Positions 7,096 to 15,784 of a stretch of DNA of 17,463 bases are shown one piece after another. The position numbers and the translations under genes were made by a program. How positions within the stretch are numbered: position 1 is the stretch's first letter; each line of letters starts with the position of its first letter. The stretch comes from Chloroflexota bacterium (GTDB lineage: Bacteria > Chloroflexota > Dormibacteria > CF-121), in the NCBI GenBank assembly GCA_005882525.1, contig VBGO01000047.1:1-17463 (forward strand). The letters are read 5' to 3'. Below the pieces are notes generated by a model, which was given only the letters and a program-made list of their open reading frames with translations, was not told the DNA's origin and did no database searches.

Positions 7096-7101
7096 CCTCG
7101 C

Positions 7102-8379
7102 GTGATCAGGGAGCGCACCAGCAGGCACCCGACCGCTGTCCAATTGGGCGTGATGGTTGGTCATCCGCCTCCTCCGGAATTGCGTGTCGGTCTACACAAC
7201 TGGCAGCAGGCGCCCTTCAACCGCTGGTCGTTTCGGCACACCCGCCAGGTGATACCGACTGCTAACGTCAGCCGCGGCCTTAGACCCGTCTGGGAACTCC
7301 CTAAAGTAACTACGGCGCTCGGCGACATCAGGTTTGACTCCGCCGGTGGCGTTGAGATAACCCTTGCTGATTTCTTGAATGATTCCTGGACTGACGGCTT
7401 CATCGTGTTGAGTAACGGCTCGATTGCCTTCGAGGCGTATCAGAACGGAATGGAGCCGCATAGCCGGCACATCGCGATGTCGGTCAGCAAATCGATTACG
7501 TCTCTGGTCGTTGGCGCTCTGGTCGGCAAAAACTTGATCGATGTCAATGAGCTGGTTACTCGCTACGTCCCGGAACTCTCAGGAACAGCGTTCGATGGGG
7601 CAACCATCCAGCACCTGTTGGACATGACGGTCGCCAACGCCTGGCGCGAAGACTACTTCGGCGACACGACGGAGTTCTGGCGGCTGGACGTGGCCTGTGG
7701 CTGGATTCCACCACGAGACGGTGCTGCGCCGACGCTCTTCGACTTCTTGAAGGAAACCAGGCAGGACGGCCAGCATGGTGAGGAGATCGCCTATTCGTCG
7801 TTGAACCCCGATCTCCTCGGACTGATTGCTGAGCGGGTCGCTGATGCGCCCTTTCCTGCGGTTGCATCGCGCGAGTTATGGGCGCCGATGGGGGCCGAGT
7901 TCGATGCTGACCTAACCGTCGACCCCGCAGGTATGGCGGTGGCTGACGGCGGCTACTGTATCGCTCTTCGTGATTTCGCGCGAATCGGGCAGCTGTTCCT
8001 GAACGGTGGAGCTGCCAAGGGCCACCAGGTCATCCCTGCAAGGTGGATCGATGAGTGCCGGAGCGCCCAGCGAAGGCCTTTCCATCGGACATCATATGGA
8101 GCGGACCTCCCAGACGCCCGGTACCACAATCAATGGTGGCAACTGGATGGCCGCACCTGCGCCATGGGCATTCATGGACAGATGATTGCCATCGATCACG
8201 AGGCCCAGGTGGTGGTCGCCTTCGTGTCTTCCCAACCGCAGCCGAATGAGACCCATCTTCGGCAGGAGCAGCTTCGGATCGTTGCTGCCGTATGCGAGGC
8301 AGCGTCCCGCTCAAACAAAGCCGGGGGGAGGATCGAAGGCTCCGATGGTCTCAGCCAAGGAGGCGGCGATCCCAAGTAG
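7102..8379 (+). CDS. Serine hydrolase of the beta-lactamase/esterase fold, NylB-like
   Basis: A serine beta-lactamase-fold hydrolase related to class C enzymes, esterases and 6-aminohexanoate-dimer hydrolase (NylB). Numbered from ATG 7153, the catalytic S-x-x-K is S110-V-S-K113 and the likely catalytic Tyr is Y214 in EIAYSSLNPD. HLLDMTVANAWREDY, ADGGYCIALRDFARIGQLFL and GIHGQMIAI match the conserved blocks of this family. NylB has Ser112, Lys115 and Tyr215, a similar layout. No signal peptide is seen, so it is probably cytoplasmic. The start is uncertain: GTG 7102 fits a leaderless promoter, GTG 7150 or ATG 7153 are alternatives, and the open frame upstream of 7102 is antisense to the SDR. 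The 3' end overlaps the convergent amidase gene by 69 bp. Amide, ester or oligomer substrates are all possible. Confidence 0.85.
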   Translation: MIRERTSRHPTAVQLGVMVGHPPPPELRVGLHNWQQAPFNRWSFRHTRQVIPTANVSRGLRPVWELPKVTTALGDIRFDSAGGVEITLADFLNDSWTDGFIVLSNGSIAFEAYQNGMEPHSRHIAMSVSKSITSLVVGALVGKNLIDVNELVTRYVPELSGTAFDGATIQHLLDMTVANAWREDYFGDTTEFWRLDVACGWIPPRDGAAPTLFDFLKETRQDGQHGEEIAYSSLNPDLLGLIAERVADAPFPAVASRELWAPMGAEFDADLTVDPAGMAVADGGYCIALRDFARIGQLFLNGGAAKGHQVIPARWIDECRSAQRRPFHRTSYGADLPDARYHNQWWQLDGRTCAMGIHGQMIAIDHEAQVVVAFVSSQPQPNETHLRQEQLRIVAAVCEAASRSNKAGGRIEGSDGLSQGGGDPK

Positions 8380-9723
8380 CCGAAAATCAGACCATCTGGC
8401 CGCCACCATCTGAACCCCGATCGGAAGTCCCTGCGCTGAAATCGAGAGAGGACATACCAGCGCCGGGTGACCCGTCAGGTTGAACTCATAGCAGTGACGG
8501 CACTCGTCGTCGTACCGCACCGGTTTGCCATCGACCAGGATCGGACTCCCGCGCTCAGAGTGGGGGTAGGCCGTTGTCATGCAGGGTGGACACAACAGTA
8601 CGCTCCACTCGGTAAAGAATTCCTCCCACTCGGCGATCAACCGGTCACGGCGATCCATGGCCTCGAAAAGTTCCTTAAGGCTTGGCGGCTCCTCACCATC
8701 GTTGACTTCGTCAATCCCATGGAGCCGCGCCCGCAGTCGCCAGGTGGCGTTCGAAATCGTCTGATAGGCACGCCACTGCTCGTCGAAACTCAAGTTCGGG
8801 ATCGCCTCTTCCACTCGCAGGCCGCGTCCGGCCAGATCTTTTGCCAGCCTCTCCATACTCGACGCGATTTCCGTCGAGATGGGCGCGCCGGGAAAAGTGC
8901 GTGTCCAGGCAATCTTTAGATGCTGAGGCTCGACGACCTTCTTCTCACTCGCCGGAGCTGGCGGAATCGTGCCGTCCTTTCCATCGGGCCCGCTGATGAG
9001 CCGCAATGCCAGGCCAACATCCTCGAGCGAGCGGGCAATCGGCCCACTCGTCGAGAGCACCCAATCCAACCGGGACCGTCCGGGAAGGTCCGGAATGTGG
9101 CCATGCTGGGATACAAGCCCGAAGGTCGGTTTGAGCCCGTAAACGCCGCAGAAATGTGACGGCACCCGGATAGAACCACCAGCATCACTTCCGACATCAA
9201 GCGCCGTTAACCCCGCGGCGATCGCCGCGCTCGCACCGCCGCTGGACCCACTCGGCGTTCGCGTAAGGTCCCATGGATTGTTCGTCCGGCCGAAAATCGG
9301 GTTCGACGTTTGCTGGTCGTAAGCAAGCAAGGCTGTGTTGGTCTTGCCGAGCAGAATGCCTCCCGCCGCTTTCAGCCGAGCCGCAATCGTTCCGTCAACC
9401 AGCGGAACGTAGTCGCTGAGCGGTGGGTATCCAGCCGTCGTCCGCAGCGCCCGGGTGGAATGCGTGTCCTTGAGGGTGATCGGAACGCCATGGAGCGGAC
9501 CGAGCGATTCCCGATGCGCGGTAGCTTCGTCCGCCTCTGCGGCACGCGCCGTGGCCCCCTCCTCGTGAAGAGTCACGATGGCATTGATCGGCGGATTAAG
9601 GCGCCGGATCCGATCGAGATGGAGTTCGACCAGCTCCCTGGCCGAAATTTGTCGAGAGCGAATCAGCCGCGCCAGCGAGCTCGCGCTCCAGAAAGCAAGA
9701 CCGATGTCGCTCTCGACTGTCAC
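8311..9723 (-). CDS. Amidase-signature family hydrolase
   Basis: Hydrolyses carboxylic amide bonds in the cytoplasm. From GTG 9723 it has about 470 residues, normal for the family. The Ser-cisSer-Lys triad is visible: Lys85 in PITLKDTHST, cis-Ser160 in the SGSSGG glycine/serine motif, and nucleophile Ser184 in VGSDAGGSIRVPS. VYGLKPTFG and the C-terminal NLTGHPALVCPLSISAQGLP are further family blocks. GTG 9723 directly follows the TGA of the APC permease (one base between), so start by translational coupling is likely. The frame is open to 9822 inside the permease, but that extension is not family-like. It is the last gene of the long minus-strand run. 6-aminohexanoate-cyclic-dimer hydrolase (NylA) is one member of this family; substrate cannot be assigned. 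Confidence 0.92.
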   Translation of the reverse strand: MTVESDIGLAFWSASSLARLIRSRQISARELVELHLDRIRRLNPPINAIVTLHEEGATARAAEADEATAHRESLGPLHGVPITLKDTHSTRALRTTAGYPPLSDYVPLVDGTIAARLKAAGGILLGKTNTALLAYDQQTSNPIFGRTNNPWDLTRTPSGSSGGASAAIAAGLTALDVGSDAGGSIRVPSHFCGVYGLKPTFGLVSQHGHIPDLPGRSRLDWVLSTSGPIARSLEDVGLALRLISGPDGKDGTIPPAPASEKKVVEPQHLKIAWTRTFPGAPISTEIASSMERLAKDLAGRGLRVEEAIPNLSFDEQWRAYQTISNATWRLRARLHGIDEVNDGEEPPSLKELFEAMDRRDRLIAEWEEFFTEWSVLLCPPCMTTAYPHSERGSPILVDGKPVRYDDECRHCYEFNLTGHPALVCPLSISAQGLPIGVQMVAARWSDFRLLGIAASLAETIGAFDPPPGFV

Positions 9724-9724
9724 C

Positions 9725-11320
9725 TCACTCGACAGGAATCTCCTTGTAGCGATCGGCGACGTCGACGCCCTGTCGCAACCGATACCACCGGGCAACGAAG
9801 TACCAAACGATGGCGGCCACAACGACTCCGGCGTTGAGCCAGAGGGAAAACGGCGTGTTTGCCCCGAAGGCCGAGTCCACCACCGCCCGGAAGATGACCC
9901 ATAGGAGAGTCACTGAGGCGACCACGGCGGCCACGGTGATCAGGGGCAGGCCAAGAATCGTCATTACAGCAGGCGACCCCTCGTAGGCATCCCGCTTGAT
10001 CATCGGGAACACAATCGCGGCCAGCGAGGTCATGCAGAAAGCCGTCGCAAAGCCAATCAAACCCGAGAGGGTGACCAGCAACGTCGTAAACGCGTAGACG
10101 GTCAGCGCGACAAGAGCGATCACGACCGCGACAATGATCGCCCAACTCGGCGAGTGGTACCGCTCGGACACGTCAGCGACCCTTTCGGGAGCCACACCAT
10201 CCAGCCCCCAGGCCATCAATGCACGTGACGAGTACAGCGCACCGGCACCGCCCGCGTAGGGGATTAGAAGCAGCACGTAGAGGTTCAGCAGGATGGTCAG
10301 CAGCCAGTTGTTGGTCGCGATCGATGCCAGCAGGTTAAGCCAGGGCGAGATCGGCAGCGGGAACTTCGACCCGACAGAGGACGCGGCCAGCAGGAACTGG
10401 TCGCCGACGGCTGCCCGGATGAAGAACATCAAAGCGATCATGATCAAGCCGGCCCAAATCATCGCGCCGGTGATGCCTAGCAGCTGGCCTCGCCTCACGT
10501 TCTTGATCTCGCCGCTAAAGGACACCGAGTTGATTGCGAAGAGGATCGAGAACGCCGGCCAGATCAGGAAATTGATCGTCGAGCCGAAGCTGAAGCCAGG
10601 ATTGAGATTCGTGCCTCCGCTCCTCGCAGTCGCGATCACCTTGTCGAACGCTCCGGTGCCGGCCAGAGCGTCAAAGTTGCTCTTGAAGTTGAAGGCCCCG
10701 GCGGCTGTCAGCGCCAGCACGATAATCAGCAGCGCCACACTCGCGAGCGCGATCCAGACGGACCAGCGCTGGAAGGTGAAGTACACCTTCGCGCCGCGGA
10801 AGAGCAGCGTCCCGATGACCAAGACCATCACAAGCCCCGATAGGAAGATGCCCCAGTTGCTGCCGAAAAACGTGCCCAGGTTGGTCAACGCCTGGCTTTT
10901 GGTGAGCAATCCGAGCGTCGTGAACAACGGCGACCAACCGTAGATCGCCCAGAACGCTCCGGTAACGCCAAAGTAAAACGCCTGCCAGAAGACCTGAAGA
11001 AAGCTCACGACGAAGCCATACGCCGGGTGGATCGTTCGAGAGAGGAAGACGTACTCACCGCCGGATCGCGGGTAAACCGAGCTGTACAGCGCATAGGTAA
11101 TGCCGAGGCAAACGGAGCCGATGATCGTGATCGCCGTTGCCAGTTCCATCGATGAGCCGGGATACGAGACCCACGCCGCGATGATGAAGATGATGTACGG
11201 GATGCCGATTTGCATCATGCCGTAGAACGCGGTATCCAACGTCCCAACCTGCCGGACAAGGCCAGAGCTTGCCCGAGTAAACACGCCTGGCTGGCCAAAT
11301 CGACCGCCTGTCGTAGTCAT
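9725..11320 (-). CDS. APC-superfamily amino acid permease
   Basis: A 531-residue polytopic membrane protein with about 12 or more hydrophobic segments, resembling amino acid/polyamine/organocation permeases. Early in the protein are GIPYIIFIIAAWVSYPGSS and LYSSVYPRSGGEYVFLSRT, the latter a typical TM2-TM3 motif (P-R-S-G-G-x-Y). Later, SVSFSGEIKNVRRGQLLG matches the conserved post-TM6 segment (F-x-G-E-x-x-N). A strong RBS, GAGGAGG, lies 5 nt upstream of ATG 11320. It lies 26 bp downstream of the phosphoesterase gene and is directly followed by the amidase, which suggests import of an amide or amino acid compound for hydrolysis (inference). Confidence 0.92.
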   Translation of the reverse strand: MTTTGGRFGQPGVFTRASSGLVRQVGTLDTAFYGMMQIGIPYIIFIIAAWVSYPGSSMELATAITIIGSVCLGITYALYSSVYPRSGGEYVFLSRTIHPAYGFVVSFLQVFWQAFYFGVTGAFWAIYGWSPLFTTLGLLTKSQALTNLGTFFGSNWGIFLSGLVMVLVIGTLLFRGAKVYFTFQRWSVWIALASVALLIIVLALTAAGAFNFKSNFDALAGTGAFDKVIATARSGGTNLNPGFSFGSTINFLIWPAFSILFAINSVSFSGEIKNVRRGQLLGITGAMIWAGLIMIALMFFIRAAVGDQFLLAASSVGSKFPLPISPWLNLLASIATNNWLLTILLNLYVLLLIPYAGGAGALYSSRALMAWGLDGVAPERVADVSERYHSPSWAIIVAVVIALVALTVYAFTTLLVTLSGLIGFATAFCMTSLAAIVFPMIKRDAYEGSPAVMTILGLPLITVAAVVASVTLLWVIFRAVVDSAFGANTPFSLWLNAGVVVAAIVWYFVARWYRLRQGVDVADRYKEIPVE

Positions 11321-11346
11321 GTGTTCCTCCTCATCGCCGAGTATTT

Positions 11347-12297
11347 TTAGCCGCTCACCAACTGAACCTTCGCAAGACGCTTGTCATCCGTCAGATCGAC
11401 GACCGCGCCTGTCAAAATACCCTCCGCGTACTCGCTTCCTGGATTCACGATTGTTGTCGAGCCGAGGCGACGGCTGCCCCTCGACTCGTGGATGTGCCCG
11501 TGCAAGCCCAGCAGTGGTTCGTATTTCAAGATCGCGTCCCGCACGGCGGTGCTGCCGACGGGGACCATCTCCGGCGCTCCGGATCCCGAAGCGATGACGC
11601 GCAGGTCCTTGTCCAGCTTGGGAGCGTCATCCAGGCCGCATCCATACGGCGGAACGTGCAGGTTGAAAATGGCGTGGTCCATGTCCCGCACGGACCCGGC
11701 CAGGTCATCAATGCGTTGCCCCAGCTCTTCTTCGGAGATATCCCGCGGACAGTTCCATGGTGTGGGATTGGCGTAGCCAACGCTCAGCATCTCGAAACCC
11801 TCCAGATCGACCACTCGGCCCTCGGGGACCTCAATGGCCTGCGACTGGCGCAGGTAGTCATCGACCTCGAAATAGTCATCGTTGGCTCCGCTCACCAAAC
11901 AGCGCACGCCGGACGCTCTCAGGCGGCGATCGGCGATTTCCACCCATCGCTCAACGCGTTCAAGCACAACCCGTTTGAATAGCGCATCAATCCGATGTTG
12001 GTCCGCCTGGTAAAAGGCATATTCCTCGGGCGTGACCTCAACCCAGTACTGGCCGGCATTGGCAATCTGCGTCTTTAGCTTCTCGAGCGCCTTGGGTGAG
12101 TCGATCGTTCGCTTCACGCCAAGAAATTCCGCCGTGGCCCCGCCGTCGGCCCTTTTGAAGATTGGCACGATGAATTTCCCCGTGATGTCCCCCCCGATCA
12201 TCAGGATTTCCGCCTCGTAGTACTTTGCCGCTGATAGGAATTTGAGCCAGCACTTGTCCGACCCGTGAATATCGGAGGCGAAGTAGAGCCGCGTCAC
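11347..12297 (-). CDS. Metallophosphoesterase (Icc-like, calcineurin fold)
   Basis: A 316-residue dinuclear-metal phosphoesterase with all core motifs: D9-x-H11 in FASDIHGS, G-G-D37 in IGGDIT, N139-D140 in SGANDD, H214 in NLHVPPY, and G-H268-x-H270 in LHGHIHES. Between the second and third motif is a long, mostly helical insert (~38-138, including LKTQIANAGQYWVEVTPEEY), larger than in minimal family members. The C-terminus has TTIVNPGSEYAEG, usual for Icc-type proteins. Cytoplasmic; substrates in the family include cyclic nucleotides, phosphodiesters and protein phosphates, and none can be chosen here. It begins 6 bp after the nucleotidyltransferase-fold gene, so the two are probably made together. 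It is an unusual partner for the permease and amidase downstream. Confidence 0.9.
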   Translation of the reverse strand: MTRLYFASDIHGSDKCWLKFLSAAKYYEAEILMIGGDITGKFIVPIFKRADGGATAEFLGVKRTIDSPKALEKLKTQIANAGQYWVEVTPEEYAFYQADQHRIDALFKRVVLERVERWVEIADRRLRASGVRCLVSGANDDYFEVDDYLRQSQAIEVPEGRVVDLEGFEMLSVGYANPTPWNCPRDISEEELGQRIDDLAGSVRDMDHAIFNLHVPPYGCGLDDAPKLDKDLRVIASGSGAPEMVPVGSTAVRDAILKYEPLLGLHGHIHESRGSRRLGSTTIVNPGSEYAEGILTGAVVDLTDDKRLAKVQLVSG

Positions 12298-12303
12298 GCC
12301 TTG

Positions 12304-13071
12304 CTACCGCTCAACCTCTCCGACCTCCTCGTACCAGGGAAGCCGTGGACCGATTGCTGCTCGCATTCGCCAGCGAAGGCTCTTCGGCTCGGATTGGATC
12401 CGGCTTCGTATCGCCGAGAGCCTCGACCACATGGTCGACACGTCGTCGGGGTCCAGGCCGTGCTGCGTCTCGAGCCAGCTTTCAACCAGGGTCAGGTTCC
12501 TCGATGCCGTGTAGTAAAAGCCCCAGTCCTCGCGCAGCCGGCGCAGAAGGTAGGGCACATCGATTTCGTCCCCCGACCCTCCGAGGTCGTGCACCAGCAG
12601 GATGGCCACGATGTCCTTGAGATCCTTCTCGGTGATGCGGAAAACCTGCAGCTTTGCCAGGAGCAGGTCGACCGGCGCCACGGTCATCGCGCGCCCTTCG
12701 AGGCGATTCTTGAAGTCGATGGTGTGCGACATTCGCAAAACATCCAGAAAGACGTCCACCTTGACGCCGCTCTCCGGCGCGTAATAGATGAGTCGCTGGA
12801 TGCCCCACTCCTGGCTCTGCGCGATCGTTGGATCGATGCGGTAACCAAGCTCTTTGAACATCAGCATGATCAGGCCCTGCTGCTTCAGGTAGCCCACCAG
12901 GTCGATGTCGATCGGAGGCTCGCGATCAAGCCGCAGGAAGATGTCAGTTCGACCGGCGCACCGCTCGCGGACGGCAATCGAGCCAAGCAGGCGAAGCGTG
13001 ATGCCGCGGGCGGTGCCGCCCTCGACCAGCTGCCTTGCGAGCTGCTGTAGAGAACCCGCCGTCTCTGCCAT
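12304..13071 (-). CDS. Nucleotidyltransferase-fold protein
   Basis: About 255 residues from ATG 13071, which has GGAG 9 nt upstream; a TTG at 13092 in the same frame is a weaker alternative. The pol-beta-type nucleotidyltransferase pattern is visible: Gly-Ser at 30-31 (LRLLGSIAV), then Asp55-x-Asp57 (PPIDIDLVGY), then a third Asp near 106 (VKVDVFLDVLRM). Further on, APVDLLLAKLQVF and EKDLKDIVAILLVHD resemble the AbiEii-like/minimal nucleotidyltransferase group, where the conserved Lys and Asp follow the fold. The C-terminal ~80 residues are helical. It could transfer a nucleotide to protein, RNA or a small molecule; no target is indicated. No AbiEi-like antitoxin is adjacent. The neighbour is the metallophosphoesterase 6 bp downstream, possibly opposing activities (inference). 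Confidence 0.8.
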   Translation of the reverse strand: MAETAGSLQQLARQLVEGGTARGITLRLLGSIAVRERCAGRTDIFLRLDREPPIDIDLVGYLKQQGLIMLMFKELGYRIDPTIAQSQEWGIQRLIYYAPESGVKVDVFLDVLRMSHTIDFKNRLEGRAMTVAPVDLLLAKLQVFRITEKDLKDIVAILLVHDLGGSGDEIDVPYLLRRLREDWGFYYTASRNLTLVESWLETQHGLDPDDVSTMWSRLSAIRSRIQSEPKSLRWRMRAAIGPRLPWYEEVGEVER

Positions 13072-13104
13072 CCTCCGCGGCTCCACCCTCAATCGCTCAC
13101 TTGT

Positions 13105-13857
13105 CTAACCGCGACCCACGAACGGCATCTTGGTCGCCAGCAAGGTCATGAACAGCACATTGGCATCCAGCGGAAGCGATGCCATGTATAGAATCGCCTC
13201 CACGACGTGCTTGGTGTCGATCCGCGGCTCGACCGCCATTTGACCGGATGCCTGCATGACGCCCGACGAAAACTCCTCCGTCAGCTCGGTCGCCGCATTG
13301 CCAACGTCAATCTGGCCACAGGCAATGTTGTATGCGCGGCCATCGAGCGCTGTCGATTTGGTCAGGCCGGTGATGGCGTGCTTAGTCGCCGTATACGGTG
13401 CCGAGCGCGGCCGAGGGGAGTGCGCGGAGATGGAACCGTTGTTGATAATCCGACCACCGCGGGGTTGCTGCGCCTTCATGATCTTGATCGCTTGTTGCGT
13501 GCAGAGGAAGGCGCCCGTCAGGTTGGTGTCGACGGTCGACTTCCACTGCTCGTAAGTCAGATCTTCGAGCGGCACTGACGGCGCGACCTGGCCGGCGTTG
13601 TTGAAGAGGAGGTCAAGCCGACCGAAGGCTTCCACGACCTTGCCGAAGAGCTTGCTAACGGACGATGGGTCGGCGACATCGGCGGTGACGGCCAGCACTC
13701 GGCTCCCAGACAACGATCCCTGCCGAGCCGTCTCCTCGAGGGGCTCAGGTCGCCGGCCGGCAACGACCACCGAGTAGCCATGGCCGCAGAGGCCGAGCGC
13801 AACGGCACGGCCAATTCCAGAGCCGCCCCCGGTGACGACGGCCACCTTTTCAGCCAT
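13105..13857 (-). CDS. Short-chain dehydrogenase/reductase (SDR)
   Basis: A 250-residue classical SDR: TGGGSGIG (9-16), NNAG (86-89), catalytic Ser142 in NNGSISAHSP, Tyr155 and Lys159 in YTATKHA. The C-terminus (VEAILYMASLPLDANVLFMT) matches the usual SDR ending. ATG 13857 is the first ATG; a GGGAGGGG lies ~14 nt upstream, rather far. An NAD(P)-dependent alcohol or hydroxyacid oxidoreductase; substrate unknown. It follows the dehydratase by 115 bp and precedes the nucleotidyltransferase gene by ~33 bp on the same strand. An SDR beside an IlvD/EDD dehydratase is common in sugar-acid pathways, which is the most reasonable context here (inference). Confidence 0.9.
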   Translation of the reverse strand: MAEKVAVVTGGGSGIGRAVALGLCGHGYSVVVAGRRPEPLEETARQGSLSGSRVLAVTADVADPSSVSKLFGKVVEAFGRLDLLFNNAGQVAPSVPLEDLTYEQWKSTVDTNLTGAFLCTQQAIKIMKAQQPRGGRIINNGSISAHSPRPRSAPYTATKHAITGLTKSTALDGRAYNIACGQIDVGNAATELTEEFSSGVMQASGQMAVEPRIDTKHVVEAILYMASLPLDANVLFMTLLATKMPFVGRG

Positions 13858-13972
13858 GCCGCTTCGGTCGTCCCCTCCCGGTTAGCTCCTGGGCACCCCA
13901 CCAGGTTTGTGTTTCCGCCAAATTCTATCCAGTGGGGAGCGCCGAATCAAGGGGCAAATGCGGAGGGCGACC

Positions 13973-15751
13973 TTAAACGTTGATTGCTCCGCCGACGAGT
14001 CCGAGAGCCTGCTGCTGAATTTCCTCGTCGGGAAGCTTGCGAAGAAAGTCGAAGTCGCAGCCCTGATCCGCTTGCAGAACGCGCTCGAGGTAAAGGGCGC
14101 CGTACCCCCGTCGGTACTTTGGGCTTGGTGGTTTGAATCGAGCCCTGCGGGCTTGCAGCTCCCCGTCCGGTACCTTGAGGTCCATCTTGCCGGCCTCGAC
14201 GTCAAGCTCGATCCGGTCCCCGTTTTCGACCAACCCGAGCGGACCCCCGACAGCAGACTCTGGCGTGACATGAAGGACGACCGTGCCGAAGGCCGTCCCA
14301 CTCATCCTCGCGTCGGAAATGCGGACCATGTCGGTGACTCCCGCCCGCAAGAGCTTCGCCGGAATCGGCAGATGGCCCCATTCCGGCATGCCGGGCGCGC
14401 CCTTGGGACCGCCGTTCTTCAGCACCATCACGGAATCTGGCGTGATCTCCAATTCCGGATCGTCCACCCGGCGGGCGAGGTCATCAATGTCGTCGAAGAC
14501 GACGGCCAGCCCCGAATGCTTTTCGAGGGCGCTGGTCGCGGCGCTTCGCTTGATGACTGCACCGCTCGGCGCCAAGCTTCCGTGCAGCACGCCGATTGCG
14601 CTTCGGGCCCGCAATGGCCGACCTAGGCTCGCGATCACGTCGCGGTCGTGGACGTTGGCGGCCGCCACGTTTTCGGCCAGCGAACGCCCGGTGACCGTCG
14701 GAGCGTCGCCATGCAGAAGCGGAAGCAACTCCTTGATGACGGCCGGCACGCCCCCGGCCCGCTCGACATCCTCGAAGAGATGCTCACCGGACGGGCGCAC
14801 GTTCACGATCATCGGCGTGCCGCGGAACAGCTCGTCGAAACGGCCGAGACTGAGTGGGACGCCGACTCGGCCCGCGAGGGCCAGCAGGTGAACGATCGCG
14901 TTTGTCGATCCGCCCAGTGCTCCAAGGGCAGTGATTGCGTTGTCGAAGGCCTCCGCGGAAAGGAGACTCGACGGCCGGAGGTCTTCCCTAGCGATCTCAA
15001 CCGCGCGGCGCCCGGCTGCTTCGGCGCCGGCGGCTCGCCGTGCGTCGACGGCGGGCAGGGCGGCAGATCCCGGAAGCGCCAGGCCCAGAACCTCGGTCAG
15101 TGCGCTCATCGTTGACGCGGTTCCCATTTCCGAACAGGTGCCGACCGACGGGACAAGGGAGGCCTCCAACTCGTCCCACTCCGCTTCGCTCATTCGTCCA
15201 GCGCGGTAGTCATCGGTATAACGCCAGACATCGGTGCCGGCGCTGATCTCGCGTCCGCGGAAGAAGCCTGCTTGTGCCGGACCGGCTGTGACGACGATGG
15301 TCGGCAGGTCGACACTGGCCGCGCCCATGAGCGCCGCCGGGATGGTCTTGTCGCATCCGACGAGCAGCACCACGGCATCCATGGGATACGATCGGATGCT
15401 CTCCTCCACATCCATGGCCATCAGGTTTCGATAAAGCATCGTGGTCGGCTTCATCAGCACTTCGCCGAGAGAAATCGTGGGAAATTCGAGGGGCAGGCCA
15501 CCGGCTTGTAAAACGCCGCGCTTGACGGCCTCGGCCAGGCCGCGGAAGTGGAGATTGCAGTTGACGAACTCTGACCACGAGTTGGCGATGCCTATGATGG
15601 GCCGGTTGCTGAGGGCCCGCTGACTAATGCCCTCCGCCTTCAGGTATGCACGGTGCGCCATGCCCGCTTCGCCAGGAGCTTCGAACCAGGCGGCGCTGCG
15701 CAGCCGACGACCCTTTCCATCCATCACGACCGGATTATTGCAGTCCGGCAT
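13973..15751 (-). CDS. IlvD/EDD family dehydratase, sugar-acid type
   Basis: A 592-residue Fe-S dehydratase. The three cluster cysteines are Cys65 (SEFVNCNLHFR), Cys133 (VGCDKTIPA) and Cys206 (VGTCSEMGTAS). Lys135 follows Cys133 as in dihydroxy-acid dehydratases, and the C-terminal ARMSGTAFGTVVLHVTPE carries the conserved Ser. GSLAPSGAVIK is another family block. These enzymes remove water from 2,3-dihydroxy acids or aldonic acids. The N-terminal block and length resemble L-arabinonate/xylonate-type dehydratases more than IlvD proper, but the substrate is inferred. ATG 15751 has AAGGT 7 nt upstream. The divergent aminotransferase starts only 33 bp away. First gene of the long minus-strand run; a 115-bp gap separates it from the SDR, with no clear terminator. 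Confidence 0.92.
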   Translation of the reverse strand: MPDCNNPVVMDGKGRRLRSAAWFEAPGEAGMAHRAYLKAEGISQRALSNRPIIGIANSWSEFVNCNLHFRGLAEAVKRGVLQAGGLPLEFPTISLGEVLMKPTTMLYRNLMAMDVEESIRSYPMDAVVLLVGCDKTIPAALMGAASVDLPTIVVTAGPAQAGFFRGREISAGTDVWRYTDDYRAGRMSEAEWDELEASLVPSVGTCSEMGTASTMSALTEVLGLALPGSAALPAVDARRAAGAEAAGRRAVEIAREDLRPSSLLSAEAFDNAITALGALGGSTNAIVHLLALAGRVGVPLSLGRFDELFRGTPMIVNVRPSGEHLFEDVERAGGVPAVIKELLPLLHGDAPTVTGRSLAENVAAANVHDRDVIASLGRPLRARSAIGVLHGSLAPSGAVIKRSAATSALEKHSGLAVVFDDIDDLARRVDDPELEITPDSVMVLKNGGPKGAPGMPEWGHLPIPAKLLRAGVTDMVRISDARMSGTAFGTVVLHVTPESAVGGPLGLVENGDRIELDVEAGKMDLKVPDGELQARRARFKPPSPKYRRGYGALYLERVLQADQGCDFDFLRKLPDEEIQQQALGLVGGAINV

Positions 15752-15784
15752 CGATTACCTTACGGCTATGACCGGAGCGCGCTG

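Noticed and set aside
6820..7101. Upstream extension of the serine hydrolase frame
   Set aside because: It is antisense to the SDR coding region and has no hydrolase similarity.
7102..9723. Assigning nylA/nylB gene symbols
   Set aside because: Both enzyme families are broad and the annotation is often over-extended; only fold and catalytic residues can be supported here.
12304..13092. AbiE-type toxin-antitoxin system
   Set aside because: Only the nucleotidyltransferase fold is present; no AbiEi-like winged-helix antitoxin is adjacent and the neighbours are metabolic.
13888..13912. Terminator-like CCTGG...CCAGG followed by TTTGTGTTT
   Set aside because: The T-rich tail is on the plus strand, where no gene ends; flanking genes are on the minus strand.
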